Source: Stenotrophomonas rhizophila (GTDB lineage: Bacteria; Pseudomonadota; Gammaproteobacteria; Xanthomonadales; Xanthomonadaceae). From it: a stretch of 64,000 bases of DNA. Every line of letters starts with the position of its first letter. Positions within the stretch are counted from its first letter, which is position 1. The position numbers were made by a program, and so were the translations under genes. Shown one piece after another: positions 1 through 8,576 of this stretch. The stretch covers positions 1 through 64,000 of the forward strand of contig NZ_JACWUO010000014.1 in NCBI RefSeq assembly GCF_020857975.1, read 5' to 3'. The notes below the pieces were generated by a model. That model had not been told where the DNA came from. It did not search any database and saw only the letters and a program-made list of their open reading frames with translations.

Positions 1-482
1 GCGGCCGGCTTGGTAGGGTCGGTTCCCGAACGACTGCCGGTACGGCCGATCGGTGCTGGGACGCAGGACCATGGCCGGAGCAGTGCCTTCGTCCTGGGTC
101 ATGCCCCAAAGAGGCCTTCACCGCCAACGGCAGTCGATCCGGATGCGACCCTACCGGGGCCGGCGGCCGGCTTGGTAGGGTCGGTTCCTGAACGACTGCC
201 GGTACGGCCGATCGGTGCCGGGACGCAGGACCATGGCCGAAGCAGTGCCTTCGTCCGGGGTCATGCCCCAAAGAGGCCTTCACCGCCAACGGCAGTCGAT
301 CAGGATGCGACCCTACCAAGGTCCGACCGCGGCCGGCCTGGTAGGGTCGGTTCCCGAACGACTGCCGGTACGACTGATCGGTGCTGGGACGCAGGATCGT
401 GCCCGGAGCAGTGCCTTCGTCCGGGGTCATGCCCCAAAGAGGCCTTCATCGCCAACGGCAGTCGATCCGGATGCGACCCTAC
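1..482. repeat. Three tandem 142-bp GTAG repeat doublets
   Basis: Three near-identical units run 13-154, 175-316 and 341-482, each beginning GTAGGGTCGG and ending in the reverse complement CGACCCTAC. Each end can fold: GTCG-gTTC pairs with GAA-CGAC at the left, and the right end is the same kind of hairpin inverted. Each unit is therefore two GTAG-headed palindromes facing each other around about 90 bp of conserved spacer. A degenerate fourth right end follows at about 491-516. No gene is visible here; open frames crossing it are by-products of the repeat. Confidence 0.85.
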
Positions 483-537
483 CAGGGCCGCGTCGATCGG
501 AATGCGACCCATCCGGTGCGCTCGCCGGCGTACCGGC

Positions 538-2481
538 TCACTCCCGCGGTACCGCCGCCCGCACCTGCTGCCAATGCACCTGCCAGGCCTGGAACATCAG
601 CACGTTCCACAGGTGGGTATGCCACTTACGCTCGCCCTGCTGGAACTGCTGCCACAGCGGCACCACCGCCTCGACGTTGAACACGCCTTCGGCGGCCAGC
701 CGCGCCGGATCCAGCAGGTCGTCGGCCCAGCCGCGCAGGTCGCCCTTGAGCCAGGCACTGACCGGCGCGCCGAAGCCGCGCTTGGGCCGGTGCACCATGT
801 CCTGCGGCACATAACGGCCCAGCACGCGCTTGAGCAGGTACTTGCTGACCCCGTCGCGGTGCTTCATCGACAACGGCAGCGACCAGGCGAATTCGGCCAC
901 CCGCCAGTCCAGCAGCGGCGCGCGCGCCTCCAGGCTGACCGCCATGCTGGTACGGTCCACCTTGCACAGCAGGTCGTCGGGCAGGTAGGTGGAAAAATCG
1001 GCCAGCATCATCGCGTCGGCCGGCGAACCGGCGCCGTGCAGCGGGTCGGCCAGGTCGTAGAAACTGCTGGCGCCGCGCGCGCCCTGCACCGCCGCCACCG
1101 GGTCGCGCCAGCGCGAGATGCGGTTGCGGTAGACATCGCCGATACCGCGCGCGCCGGTTTCAGCCAGCAACGCGGCCAGCCCGCCGGTACGCGAGGCCTC
1201 GCCCTGCGCGTGCGCGTGGCTGGCCATCCAGCGCCGCAGCGGCGCCGGCACCTTGCCGAGCAGGTTCCAGTTGCGCAGCGCGCGCTGGTAGCGGCTGTAG
1301 CCGAAGAAAAGTTCGTCGCCACCGTCGCCGGAAAGCGCCACGGTCACCGCGCCGCGGGCCAGCCTGGCCACCAGCGCGGTGGGCACCTGCGAAGCGTCGG
1401 CGAAGGGCTCGTCGAACATCGCCGGCAGCTGCGGCACCACCGCCAGCGCATCGGCGCCGCTGACGTACAGTTCGGTGTGGTCGGTGCCCAGATGGGCCGC
1501 CAGCGCCTTGGCCAGCGGCGCCTCGTCGTGGTCCGAATCCTGGAAGCCGATGCTGAAACTGTGGATCGGGGTGGACGACTGCGACTGCATCAGCGCGGCC
1601 ACCACCGACGAATCGGTACCGCCGGACAGGAACACCCCGACCGGCACGTCGGCCACCATGCGCAGCCCGACCGCATCGCGCAGCAAGCCGTCCAACTGGT
1701 TTTCGGCGTCGTCGTCGCTGCCGATGAACGGCAGCGCGAGCGCCTGCTGCATGCGCTCGCGCGCGTTCCAGAACGGCACCTGCTGCTGGTCGGGCCGGTG
1801 CGCGGCGGGGCCGGCGGCCACGGCGGCCGCGTCCAGCCGCAGCAAGCGGCCGGGCATCAGCTTGAAGCAGTCGCTGTGGATGCAGTGCGGCGCGGGAATG
1901 TAATCCAGCCGCAGCAGCAGGGTCAGCGCATCGCGGTCGACCCCGTTGTCGAAGTCCGGGTGCTGCCACAGCGCCTTCAACTCCGAGCCGAACACCAGGC
2001 TGGCGCCGGCCCAGCCGTAGTACAGCGGCTTCTTGCCAACCCGGTCGCGGGCCAGCCACAGGCACTGCTCGGCGCGGTCCCACAGCGCGATGGCGAACAT
2101 GCCGTTGGCGCGCTGCAGGGTCTCATCCAGGCCCCAGGCCACGAACGCGGCCAGCAGCACCTCGGTGTCCGAATGGCCACGGAAGTGGTGCCCCATCGCT
2201 TCCAGCTCGGCGCGCAGCAGCGCGAAGTTGTACACCTCGCCGTTGTAGGCCAGGACGTAGCGGCCATCGTCGGAGGCCATCGGCTGGTGGCCCAGCGGCG
2301 ACAGGTCCAGGATGCTCAGGCGCCGGTGCGCCAGCGCGATGCCGCTGGCCGGATCGGCCCATACCCCGCTGTCGTCGGGCCCACGGTGCACCATCGCATC
2401 GCCCATGCGCTGCGCCAATCGTTCCAGCGCCGCATGCTCCAGTTCCGGAGCGGGCAGCAGCATTCCAGCCAATCCACACAT
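538..2481 (-). CDS. asnB: Asparagine synthetase, glutamine-hydrolysing
   Basis: This 647-residue protein makes asparagine from aspartate, ATP and glutamine. It begins Met-Cys-Gly-Leu-Ala-Gly, so Cys2 would be the N-terminal nucleophile of the class II glutamine amidotransferase domain (about residues 2-210). The synthetase half carries the PP-loop SGGTDSS near residue 285. The length fits the longer AsnB form often found beside cell-surface or secondary-metabolism genes rather than the roughly 550-residue E. coli form. The start codon lies 3 nt beyond the stop of the upstream E1-fusion gene, so the two are almost certainly co-transcribed. The real acceptor could be another carboxylate, because this subfamily includes amide synthetases of natural-product pathways. 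Confidence 0.9.
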   Translation of the reverse strand: MCGLAGMLLPAPELEHAALERLAQRMGDAMVHRGPDDSGVWADPASGIALAHRRLSILDLSPLGHQPMASDDGRYVLAYNGEVYNFALLRAELEAMGHHFRGHSDTEVLLAAFVAWGLDETLQRANGMFAIALWDRAEQCLWLARDRVGKKPLYYGWAGASLVFGSELKALWQHPDFDNGVDRDALTLLLRLDYIPAPHCIHSDCFKLMPGRLLRLDAAAVAAGPAAHRPDQQQVPFWNARERMQQALALPFIGSDDDAENQLDGLLRDAVGLRMVADVPVGVFLSGGTDSSVVAALMQSQSSTPIHSFSIGFQDSDHDEAPLAKALAAHLGTDHTELYVSGADALAVVPQLPAMFDEPFADASQVPTALVARLARGAVTVALSGDGGDELFFGYSRYQRALRNWNLLGKVPAPLRRWMASHAHAQGEASRTGGLAALLAETGARGIGDVYRNRISRWRDPVAAVQGARGASSFYDLADPLHGAGSPADAMMLADFSTYLPDDLLCKVDRTSMAVSLEARAPLLDWRVAEFAWSLPLSMKHRDGVSKYLLKRVLGRYVPQDMVHRPKRGFGAPVSAWLKGDLRGWADDLLDPARLAAEGVFNVEAVVPLWQQFQQGERKWHTHLWNVLMFQAWQVHWQQVRAAVPRE

Positions 2482-2484
2482 GCG

Positions 2485-4764
2485 TCAGAGATCCTGCGCC
2501 AGAACCCGGGCGGCGCCTACCAGGGCATTGTCGCTTGGAAGCACGCACATTGCTGCCCCCGCCAGCGGGGTATAGGTGTCGGCGCCGCAGACCCGCTGCA
2601 GCGGCAGGTGACCCAGCCCGGCCTCGACCAGCGCGGTGATCACGCCCTCGCCCACCCCGCCACTGTGCCGGCCCTCGTCCACCACCAGCACCCGCTGCGC
2701 GTCGGCGGCCTGTTCGGCGATGAAGCCGGCATTGAGCGGCACCAGCCAGCGCAGGTCCACCACCCGTACCTGCCAGCCCAGTTCCTGGCCGATGCTGCGC
2801 GCCGCGCGCAGGCTCATCGGCACGCCATTGCCATAGGTGAAGATCACCAGGTCGCTGGCGTCGGGCGCATATACCCGGCCCTGCCCCGGCAGCAGGGTCT
2901 GCTCCGGCGCGGGGTACGGGAACAGCCACTGGCCATCGCCGGGCTCGTACAGATCCTTGGTCATGTACAGCGCGATCGGCTCCAGGAACACCGACACCCG
3001 CCCGTCCACCTGGGCCAGCGCGGCCAGGGTGCGCAGCATCATCGCCGCATCGTCGCCGCGCGACGGGCAGCCGACCACCAGGCCGGGGATGTCGCGCAGC
3101 GCGGTGATCGAGTTGTCGTTGTGGAAATGCCCGCCAAACCCTTTCTGGTAACCGAGCCCGGCGATCCGCACCAGCATCGGGTTGCGGTACTGGTCGTTGG
3201 AGAAGAACTGCAGCGAACAGGCTTCGCCACGCAGCTGGTCGGCGGCATTGTGCAGGTAGGCCAGGTACTGGATTTCCGGGATCGGCAGCATGCCCAGGTT
3301 GGCCAGGCCCTGGGCCATGCCCAGGATCATGGTTTCATCCAGCAGCGTGTTGAACACCCGGCGCGGCCCGAACGCCTTGAGCAGGCCCTTGCTGACCGTA
3401 TACACCCCGCCCTTGTGCGCCACGTCCTCGCCGAACAGCAGCGTGGACGGGTACTTGGCCATCAGTTCGTGCAGGCCCTGGTTGATCTGGATGGCCAAGT
3501 GCCGCGGCGGTTGCCGCTCGGGCAGCTGCGCCTGGCTGCCGAACGCGGCAAGGCGCGCCTCGGGCGCGGCGACCCGCCCGGCCTCGGCCTGCACCGCGGC
3601 CGGCGAATACGGCGCCAGCGGCGCCATGATCTGCGCCAGTCCTTCCAGCTTGGGCCGGCGGTCGGCCTCGGCGGCGGCGGCAAAACAGCGCACGCGCATC
3701 GCTTCGTAACGCTCCAGCACCTGCTCCGGGCGCATCCAGCCCGAGGCCATGGCGATCTGCGCCGAGCGCAGCAGCGGGTCGGCCGCCTCGGCCGCGCACA
3801 GTTCCGGCAGCGGCCGCCATTCGATTTCGAAATCGGTCCCGGCATGGCCCATCAGGCGCGTGGTGCGCAGGTGCAAAAAGGTCGGCCGGCGCGTATGCCG
3901 GCAATGCTCCAGCGCGCGTTGCACCTGGGCATGGCCGGCAGCCAGATCCAGGCCGTCGGCATAGAAGTAGTCCAGGCCCGGGCGGTGGCTGAAGCTCTCG
4001 GCGATCCAGCCGTCGGGGGTCTTGACCGAAATGCCGATGCCGTTGTCTTCGCAGACGAACAGCACCGGCGCCGGCAGCCGCTGGTAGGCGGCCCAGGCCG
4101 CGGTATTGAACGCGGTCTGCGCGGTGGCGTGGTTGGCCGAGGCATCGCCGAAGGAGCAGATCACCACGCTGTCGGCCGGAATCGGCAGGGTGTGGCCGAT
4201 CCGGCGCGCGCTTTCGATCGCCATCGCCGTGCCCAGCGCCTTGGGCAGGTGCGAGGCGATCGTCGAGGTCTGCGGCAACACCCACAACGGCTTGCTGCCC
4301 CAGACCTTGTGCCGCCCGCCACTGGCCGGGTCGTCGCCGCTGGCGGCAAACGACAGCGCCGCGTCCATCACCGGATCCATCCCCGGCAGCTTGGCGAAGC
4401 GTTCGGCCATGAACGCGCCGGAGCGGTAATGCAGGAACGCCGGATCGGTATGCCGGGCCAGCCGCGCGACCAGCGCATTGCCTTCGTGGCCGGACGAACC
4501 GATGGTGTAGAAGACCTTGTTCTGCACGCGCAGTACGCGCGCCATCAGGTCCAGGTGGCGGCTGACCAGCTGCGACTGGAACAATGCATCGAAGCCCTGC
4601 GCATCCAGCGTGCTGCCGGGCAGGATCGGTGCATCCGGCGCCGGCCGCGGGGCGGCCTCACCGCGCCACTGCTGGACGAATTCAATGAAATTGGCATCGC
4701 AGACCTCGGCCCGGTTCAGGCCCTTCATGCGTGCGGGAATCGGATCGGGAACCACGGCAAACAT
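2485..4764 (-). CDS. Thiamine-diphosphate 2-oxoacid dehydrogenase, E1 alpha/beta fusion
   Basis: The 759-residue protein joins an E1-alpha-like half (about 1-370) to an E1-beta-like half (about 415-759), as in branched-chain 2-oxoacid dehydrogenases. The alpha half has the thiamine-diphosphate and Mg motif in the form FGDAS...N near residue 208, where GDG is more usual, and the beta half has LFGEDV and a complete transketolase-like core. Most E1 components are split into two genes or homodimeric, so the fusion is unusual. No E2 acyltransferase or E3 dihydrolipoamide dehydrogenase gene is nearby; only asnB follows, 3 nt away. A GGAGG site precedes the chosen ATG by 7 nt. The substrate cannot be told from sequence. 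It may use an E2 encoded elsewhere or act as a stand-alone decarboxylase. Confidence 0.8.
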   Translation of the reverse strand: MFAVVPDPIPARMKGLNRAEVCDANFIEFVQQWRGEAAPRPAPDAPILPGSTLDAQGFDALFQSQLVSRHLDLMARVLRVQNKVFYTIGSSGHEGNALVARLARHTDPAFLHYRSGAFMAERFAKLPGMDPVMDAALSFAASGDDPASGGRHKVWGSKPLWVLPQTSTIASHLPKALGTAMAIESARRIGHTLPIPADSVVICSFGDASANHATAQTAFNTAAWAAYQRLPAPVLFVCEDNGIGISVKTPDGWIAESFSHRPGLDYFYADGLDLAAGHAQVQRALEHCRHTRRPTFLHLRTTRLMGHAGTDFEIEWRPLPELCAAEAADPLLRSAQIAMASGWMRPEQVLERYEAMRVRCFAAAAEADRRPKLEGLAQIMAPLAPYSPAAVQAEAGRVAAPEARLAAFGSQAQLPERQPPRHLAIQINQGLHELMAKYPSTLLFGEDVAHKGGVYTVSKGLLKAFGPRRVFNTLLDETMILGMAQGLANLGMLPIPEIQYLAYLHNAADQLRGEACSLQFFSNDQYRNPMLVRIAGLGYQKGFGGHFHNDNSITALRDIPGLVVGCPSRGDDAAMMLRTLAALAQVDGRVSVFLEPIALYMTKDLYEPGDGQWLFPYPAPEQTLLPGQGRVYAPDASDLVIFTYGNGVPMSLRAARSIGQELGWQVRVVDLRWLVPLNAGFIAEQAADAQRVLVVDEGRHSGGVGEGVITALVEAGLGHLPLQRVCGADTYTPLAGAAMCVLPSDNALVGAARVLAQDL

Positions 4765-4856
4765 CCATCAGCCTCCGTGACACGCGGCCAAAGCGACCAC
4801 GCCCGAAGTCTGGCTGCAACCTGCGCCGCTTGCCAAGCGCGGGTGCAGCATGGCGC

Positions 4857-5402
4857 TCAGCCGGCGCGGCGCGCCCGCCACTGCGCGCGCGACTGGCCCC
4901 AGATCTCGATCGGTTTGCCATCGTGCGGCGGCGGCAGCTCATCCATGCGCAGCAGGGTGCTGCCGAGCTTGCGCGCGACTACCTTGGAATTTTCGTTGGC
5001 CGGATCGATGCTGTGGATGACCTCGTCCCAGCCCAGCGCGTCGAACGCCCAGTCGATGCTGGCGATCGCCGCCTCCGGCGCATAGCCCTTGCCCCAGTGC
5101 GCGCGACTGATGCTCCAGCCCACTTCGGGGCCCGGCCAGTCCAGCGGCTGCCACGGGCCCATCCGCCCGACCCAGTCGCCGCTGCTTTTTTCGATCACCG
5201 AGAACATCGAAAAGCCGTACAGCTGCCAGCTGCCGGCCAGGCAGCAGAAGCTGCGCCAGGCCTGCGAGCGGGGCTGTACGCCACCGAGGTGCTGCATCAC
5301 CTGCGGGTCGGCGCAGAACTGCAGGAAGGCGTCGAAGTCTTCGACGCGGGGTGGGCGCAGGATCAGCCGGTCGGTCTCCAGGCGCAGATCGAAGATGCTC
5401 AT
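4857..5402 (-). CDS. GNAT family N-acetyltransferase (RimJ/RimL-like)
   Basis: The 181-residue protein opens with the RimJ/RimL pattern LETDRLILRPP and has the acetyl-CoA region in the form SRAHWGKGYAPEA, followed by the typical ANENSKVVARKLG helix. It probably transfers acetyl from acetyl-CoA to an amine of a protein or small molecule. The start at 5402 is preceded by AAGGAA at good spacing; longer in-frame extensions lack a ribosome site. The gene shares strand with the asnB/E1 pair but is separated by about 90 bp, so co-regulation is uncertain. The substrate is unknown. Confidence 0.8.
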   Translation of the reverse strand: MSIFDLRLETDRLILRPPRVEDFDAFLQFCADPQVMQHLGGVQPRSQAWRSFCCLAGSWQLYGFSMFSVIEKSSGDWVGRMGPWQPLDWPGPEVGWSISRAHWGKGYAPEAAIASIDWAFDALGWDEVIHSIDPANENSKVVARKLGSTLLRMDELPPPHDGKPIEIWGQSRAQWRARRAG

Positions 5403-6110
5403 GCAGGTTCCTTGGAATAAGCCGATCTGGATCTTCGCAGAAGGCGCAAGAGTAGGCCAATGGGTGCTGGCCGGATCTGCAGGAAGCCAAGGCAGGATCA
5501 AAGGCAGGATCAAACGCGTTTCGTGCCCCTTCGGGGCGCGAGTCACTTTCTGATGTCGCACATCCGTGTGCGCCACCCTACGGGCCAGCTACGCTGTTCC
5601 GCGCCGCTCCTGCGGCGCTGGTGCTCGTGCAAGAAAGTAACCAAAGAACACGCCCCCGTCCGCTCGCCGCCGGGCGTTGCCCGTCGGTGCCCTGCGCTTC
5701 TCGCGTCATCGGGGACGGCGCGGAACTCGCTGCGCTCGCGCCCCTAGACCAGCGGGCGCCCGTTATTCCAACGCGTCGCCACGCGCCCATGCGTTGCCGC
5801 GCAGCCCTCAGCACGCTTCATGCTTGGCCCGCGCCTCTTCGCCCGCGCCTCCGTAGCAATGAATGTCCATAGTGAAGAACGCGTCGCTACGCGCCTGTTC
5901 CCGGACGAATGGGAATGCGATGCTCGGCTCGCTCCAAGGGGGGGACAGGTCAAAATCACGAGCAACGGCACCAGCAGCCGGGCAGAGCCCGGCTCTACGA
6001 GCAAGGATGGTGATCGCAGCATCAGCATTCGCCCGCAGCGTGCGCCATCTCCCTCTTCCCAAACGCAACAGGCCGGCTTTCGCCGGCCTGTCGCCTTACG
6101 CATCTCACCA
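5403..6110. other. Non-coding stretch with a dispersed-repeat-like segment
   Basis: About 700 bp lie between two genes read on the same strand. From about 5520 to 5990 the sequence contains many small palindromes (for example cgccccgaaggggc-type and gcgccg...cggcgc arms) and a block reading AAGAAAGTAACCAAAGAA. From memory, similar blocks are scattered in Xanthomonas and Stenotrophomonas genomes, often with small hypothetical ORFs called on them. A 119-codon open frame on the minus strand (5744-6103) has no ribosome site and is rich in Arg, Ser and Ala. I do not call it a gene. Confidence 0.4.
6068..6091 (-). terminator. Hairpin after the glycine-zipper protein gene
   Basis: ACAGGCCGGC and GCCGGCCTGT form a perfect 10-bp stem around a four-base loop. 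It lies 25 bp past the stop at 6116 and is followed on the minus strand by a T-rich stretch (TGCGTTTG). Confidence 0.6.
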
Positions 6111-6115
6111 CGCGG

Positions 6116-6946
6116 TTACTGCTTGTTCGAATCCAGCGCCGCGGTCTGGGTGACCAGCTGGCCATCGACCACCGGCAGGCGGTCGCTGCTCGGCTTGTTG
6201 TCCATCTTCACCGTCTTTTCCACGCCGTCGTAACGGTAGGTCACGTTGTAGCCGGTGACCGCATTGGTGGTGCCCATCGGAATGCGGTTGCCCGGCTTGC
6301 TGGCCATGCGCATCGTCCCGGTGGTGCCGTCCTCGTTGCGGTAGGTGACGTTGTAGCCGGTCACCTTGGTGGACTCGGAGGTCGCCGTTTCGGTATGGCA
6401 CTGGCGCTCGGTGCGGTTGACCACGCGGCCGCCCACATGGCGCTTGTCGACCTGGTTGCCGATAAGGCCGCCGGCCACGGCACCGGCTGCGGTGGCGGCC
6501 TTCTTGCCGTTGCCGCCACCGACCTGGTTGCCGAGCAGGCCGCCGATCACCGCACCAGCCACCGTGCCGCCGACATTGCCGTCGCGCTCGGGCAGGCGCT
6601 CCTGCACCACCACGTCCTGGCAGACCTCATGCGGGGTCTGGGTGGTGGAGGTCTGGCGCACCGGCTCGGTGCCGATCACGGTGGCGTAGGCCTTTTCCTT
6701 TCTGGTCAGCGGGTCGACCTTGACCACGTCGGCGTATTCCAGCCTGCCGGCCTTGTCTTCCACGGCCAGCGCATCGGTGCGGGCACCGTCGTCGGCCAGC
6801 GGAGAGGTGTCCAGGTTGGGCCGGGTCTGTGCAGCGGTCACCGCGTCGGACGAAGAATTGCCGCTCTTCATGAAAGCAGCGGTGGCGATACCGCCGACAA
6901 GCAGCGCGCCAGCGGCGACCAAAGCAGTAGTAGTTGTACTTTTCAT
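6116..6946 (-). CDS. Glycine-zipper 2TM (17-kDa antigen-like) envelope protein
   Basis: The 276-residue protein has an N-terminal hydrophobic helix (about residues 8-26) without a lipobox. A double glycine zipper follows (pattern GAVIGGLLGNQVGG then GAVAGGLIGNQVD, about residues 128-165), as in the 17-kDa surface antigen/SlyB group that sits in the outer membrane or periplasm. The C-terminal third holds two copies of a GYNVTYR(N/Y) motif, suggesting a short internal duplication. The start at 6946 has GGAG upstream; longer frames enter the intergenic region. The gene stands alone. The role is inferred to be envelope integrity or stress, and no enzymatic function is suggested. Confidence 0.75.
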   Translation of the reverse strand: MKSTTTTALVAAGALLVGGIATAAFMKSGNSSSDAVTAAQTRPNLDTSPLADDGARTDALAVEDKAGRLEYADVVKVDPLTRKEKAYATVIGTEPVRQTSTTQTPHEVCQDVVVQERLPERDGNVGGTVAGAVIGGLLGNQVGGGNGKKAATAAGAVAGGLIGNQVDKRHVGGRVVNRTERQCHTETATSESTKVTGYNVTYRNEDGTTGTMRMASKPGNRIPMGTTNAVTGYNVTYRYDGVEKTVKMDNKPSSDRLPVVDGQLVTQTAALDSNKQ

Positions 6947-7106
6947 AACCGGCTCCTTGCGGACCATCCGCAACGTTCTTGAGCGAATTCCAGCACGTCG
7001 ACCCTGAACGGAATCTCCACATTCCGTACACGCCACCTTTCCCCATTCAGGTTCTGTCGCAACAGGGCTCGTGATAGCGTTTACAGCATCTGTCGAGGAG
7101 AGCGTC

Positions 7107-7331
7107 ATGGCCAACCCCCTGCTGCTGCCGGTGCTGGAATGGGCGCGCCGGCTGCGCTACCCCACGCTGTTCAAGCTGACCGCCGGGCTGTTCGCGCTGA
7201 CCCTGTTCATTCCCGACCCGGTGCCGTTCGTCGACGAGATCCTGCTCGGGATGGGCACGCTGCTGCTGGCCAACTGGAAAAGCCGCGGCGCAGTGATGCC
7301 GCCTGCCCTGCCGGGCAAGCGCCGCGCGTGA
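7107..7331 (+). CDS. Small protein with one membrane segment (DUF6116-like)
   Basis: The 74-residue protein has one or two hydrophobic stretches (about residues 18-55, with FALTLFIPDPVPFVDEILLGMGTLLL) and a basic tail. The start at 7107 is preceded by GAGGAG; an upstream ATG at 7071 lacks a ribosome site. Its stop overlaps the GTG start of the TatD-type gene as GTGA, so the two are translationally coupled. Small proteins of this kind are common next to tatD in Xanthomonadaceae as far as I recall. Its function is unknown. Confidence 0.7.
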   Translation: MANPLLLPVLEWARRLRYPTLFKLTAGLFALTLFIPDPVPFVDEILLGMGTLLLANWKSRGAVMPPALPGKRRA

Positions 7332-8092
7332 TCCTGGTCGACAGTCATTGCCACCTCGACGCCGGCGAGTTCGACACCGACCGCGCCGAGGTGATCGAAC
7401 GCGCGCGCGCCGCCGGCGTGCGCACCCAGGTGGTGCCGGCGGTGACCGCCGCCAGCTGGCCCAAGCTGCGCGATACCTGCCGGCCCGCCGATGGCCTGTA
7501 CCCGGCCTATGGGCTGCACCCGATGTTCCTGGCCGAGCACCGGGCCAGCGATCTCGACGACCTGCGCGGCTGGATCGAGCGCGAGCGCCCGTGCGCGGTG
7601 GGCGAATGCGGGCTGGATTTGTTCGTCGAGGGACTCGATGCGGAGCTGCAGCAGCAGTACTTCGTGGGACAACTGCGGCTGGCGCGCGAGTTCGACCTGC
7701 CGGTGATCGTGCATGCCCGTCGCGCAGTGGACGCGGTGATCGCGGCGATCAAACAGGTGGGCGGGCTGCGCGGGGTGGTGCACAGTTTCCCGGGCAGTCC
7801 GGAGCAGGCCGGGCAGTTGCACAAACTGGGTTTCCTGCTGGGCCTGGGCGGTCCGTTGACCTACGACCGTGCGCAACGCCTGCAGCGGCTGGTGGCACAG
7901 ATACCGCTGGAGCAGCTGCTGCTGGAAACCGACGCGCCCGACCAGCCCGATGCCGGCATCCGCGGCGAGCGCAACGAGCCCGCACGACTGCCGGTGATCC
8001 TGGAGACCGTCGCGCGCCTACGCGGCCAGCCAGCCGAGGACATCGCCGCACAGACCACGGCGAACGCCAAGCGGCTGTTCGGCCTGCCATAA
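7328..8092 (+). CDS. TatD family metal-dependent deoxyribonuclease
   Basis: The 254-residue protein is a TIM-barrel hydrolase of the TatD type. It shows the metal ligands in order: DSHCHLD near the N-terminus, VGECGLD, VIVHARRA, a HSFPG motif and the C-terminal LLETDAP. TatD proteins are Mg-dependent 3'-5' exonucleases acting on damaged or fragmented DNA, although several paralogues have unknown substrates. The GTG start at 7328 overlaps the preceding stop by 4 nt and places the DSHCHLD motif at the usual position about five residues in. Any upstream start would run through the previous gene. Confidence 0.88.
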   Translation: MILVDSHCHLDAGEFDTDRAEVIERARAAGVRTQVVPAVTAASWPKLRDTCRPADGLYPAYGLHPMFLAEHRASDLDDLRGWIERERPCAVGECGLDLFVEGLDAELQQQYFVGQLRLAREFDLPVIVHARRAVDAVIAAIKQVGGLRGVVHSFPGSPEQAGQLHKLGFLLGLGGPLTYDRAQRLQRLVAQIPLEQLLLETDAPDQPDAGIRGERNEPARLPVILETVARLRGQPAEDIAAQTTANAKRLFGLP

Positions 8093-8392
8093 CGGCGCCC
8101 ACCGCTCACAACTGCCGCAAATCCTATAGGCCATTGGCCGGCTGCCGGAAAACCCGGCCACACCCAAGGCCGCCGACCCAACGCTTGCCTGTAGTGGGCC
8201 GGGGCAGTCCATCGATGGCCCACGGAACAGCAGGGCGAATGTGGCTGTCTGCATTGCGTTGCGGGGACGGCGCCGTTGGTTCGCCATCAGGCATCCATCC
8301 AGTCATGAAGAGACAAAGCGCCGACCCATTGCAGAAGGGCAGTGCCCTGCTGTTGAACTTGCCCTTCCCCAGACCACCGACCCACTGTCGAT

Positions 8393-8498
8393 GGGCGGGG
8401 GCGTGTGGGTTCGCGGGACCCTCCACCGCATGGATGCGGTGGCGGAGCTTACACGGACGTACTTGCAGCGTGTCCCGCGGGCCCACACGCCCCCGCCC
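8393..8498. repeat. 106-bp imperfect palindrome with nested hairpin
   Basis: Arms of 27 nt (8393-8419 and 8472-8498) match with two mismatches that could form G-U pairs. Inside, 8423-8442 is a perfect 9-bp stem, CCACCGCAT/ATGCGGTGG. The surrounding spacer (8093-8576) also holds a partial GTAG-type palindrome at about 8192-8222. No gene is convincing in this 480-bp gap. The long arms suggest a stable RNA fold or a dispersed inverted-repeat element. Confidence 0.6.
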
Positions 8499-8576
8499 TA
8501 CTCGGGCAGGCGTTGACCTGACGGCTGTTGATTGGCATTGGCTTCGGCTTTCCGAGCAGCCAACCAACGGTGGCGA

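Noticed and set aside
2485..4764. Branched-chain keto-acid (bkd) operon.
   Set aside because: No E2 or E3 gene is adjacent and the two E1 subunits are fused, so only an E1-like enzyme can be claimed.
10..5085. A 1691-codon open frame on the plus strand opposite asnB, the E1 fusion and the acetyltransferase.
   Set aside because: It is antisense to three convincing genes, reads through repeats, and its His/Arg/Gln-rich composition is typical of a GC-rich shadow frame.
5744..6103. Possible 119-residue protein in the spacer after the acetyltransferase.
   Set aside because: It has no ribosome site, lies in palindrome-rich repeat-like DNA, and I recognise no domain.
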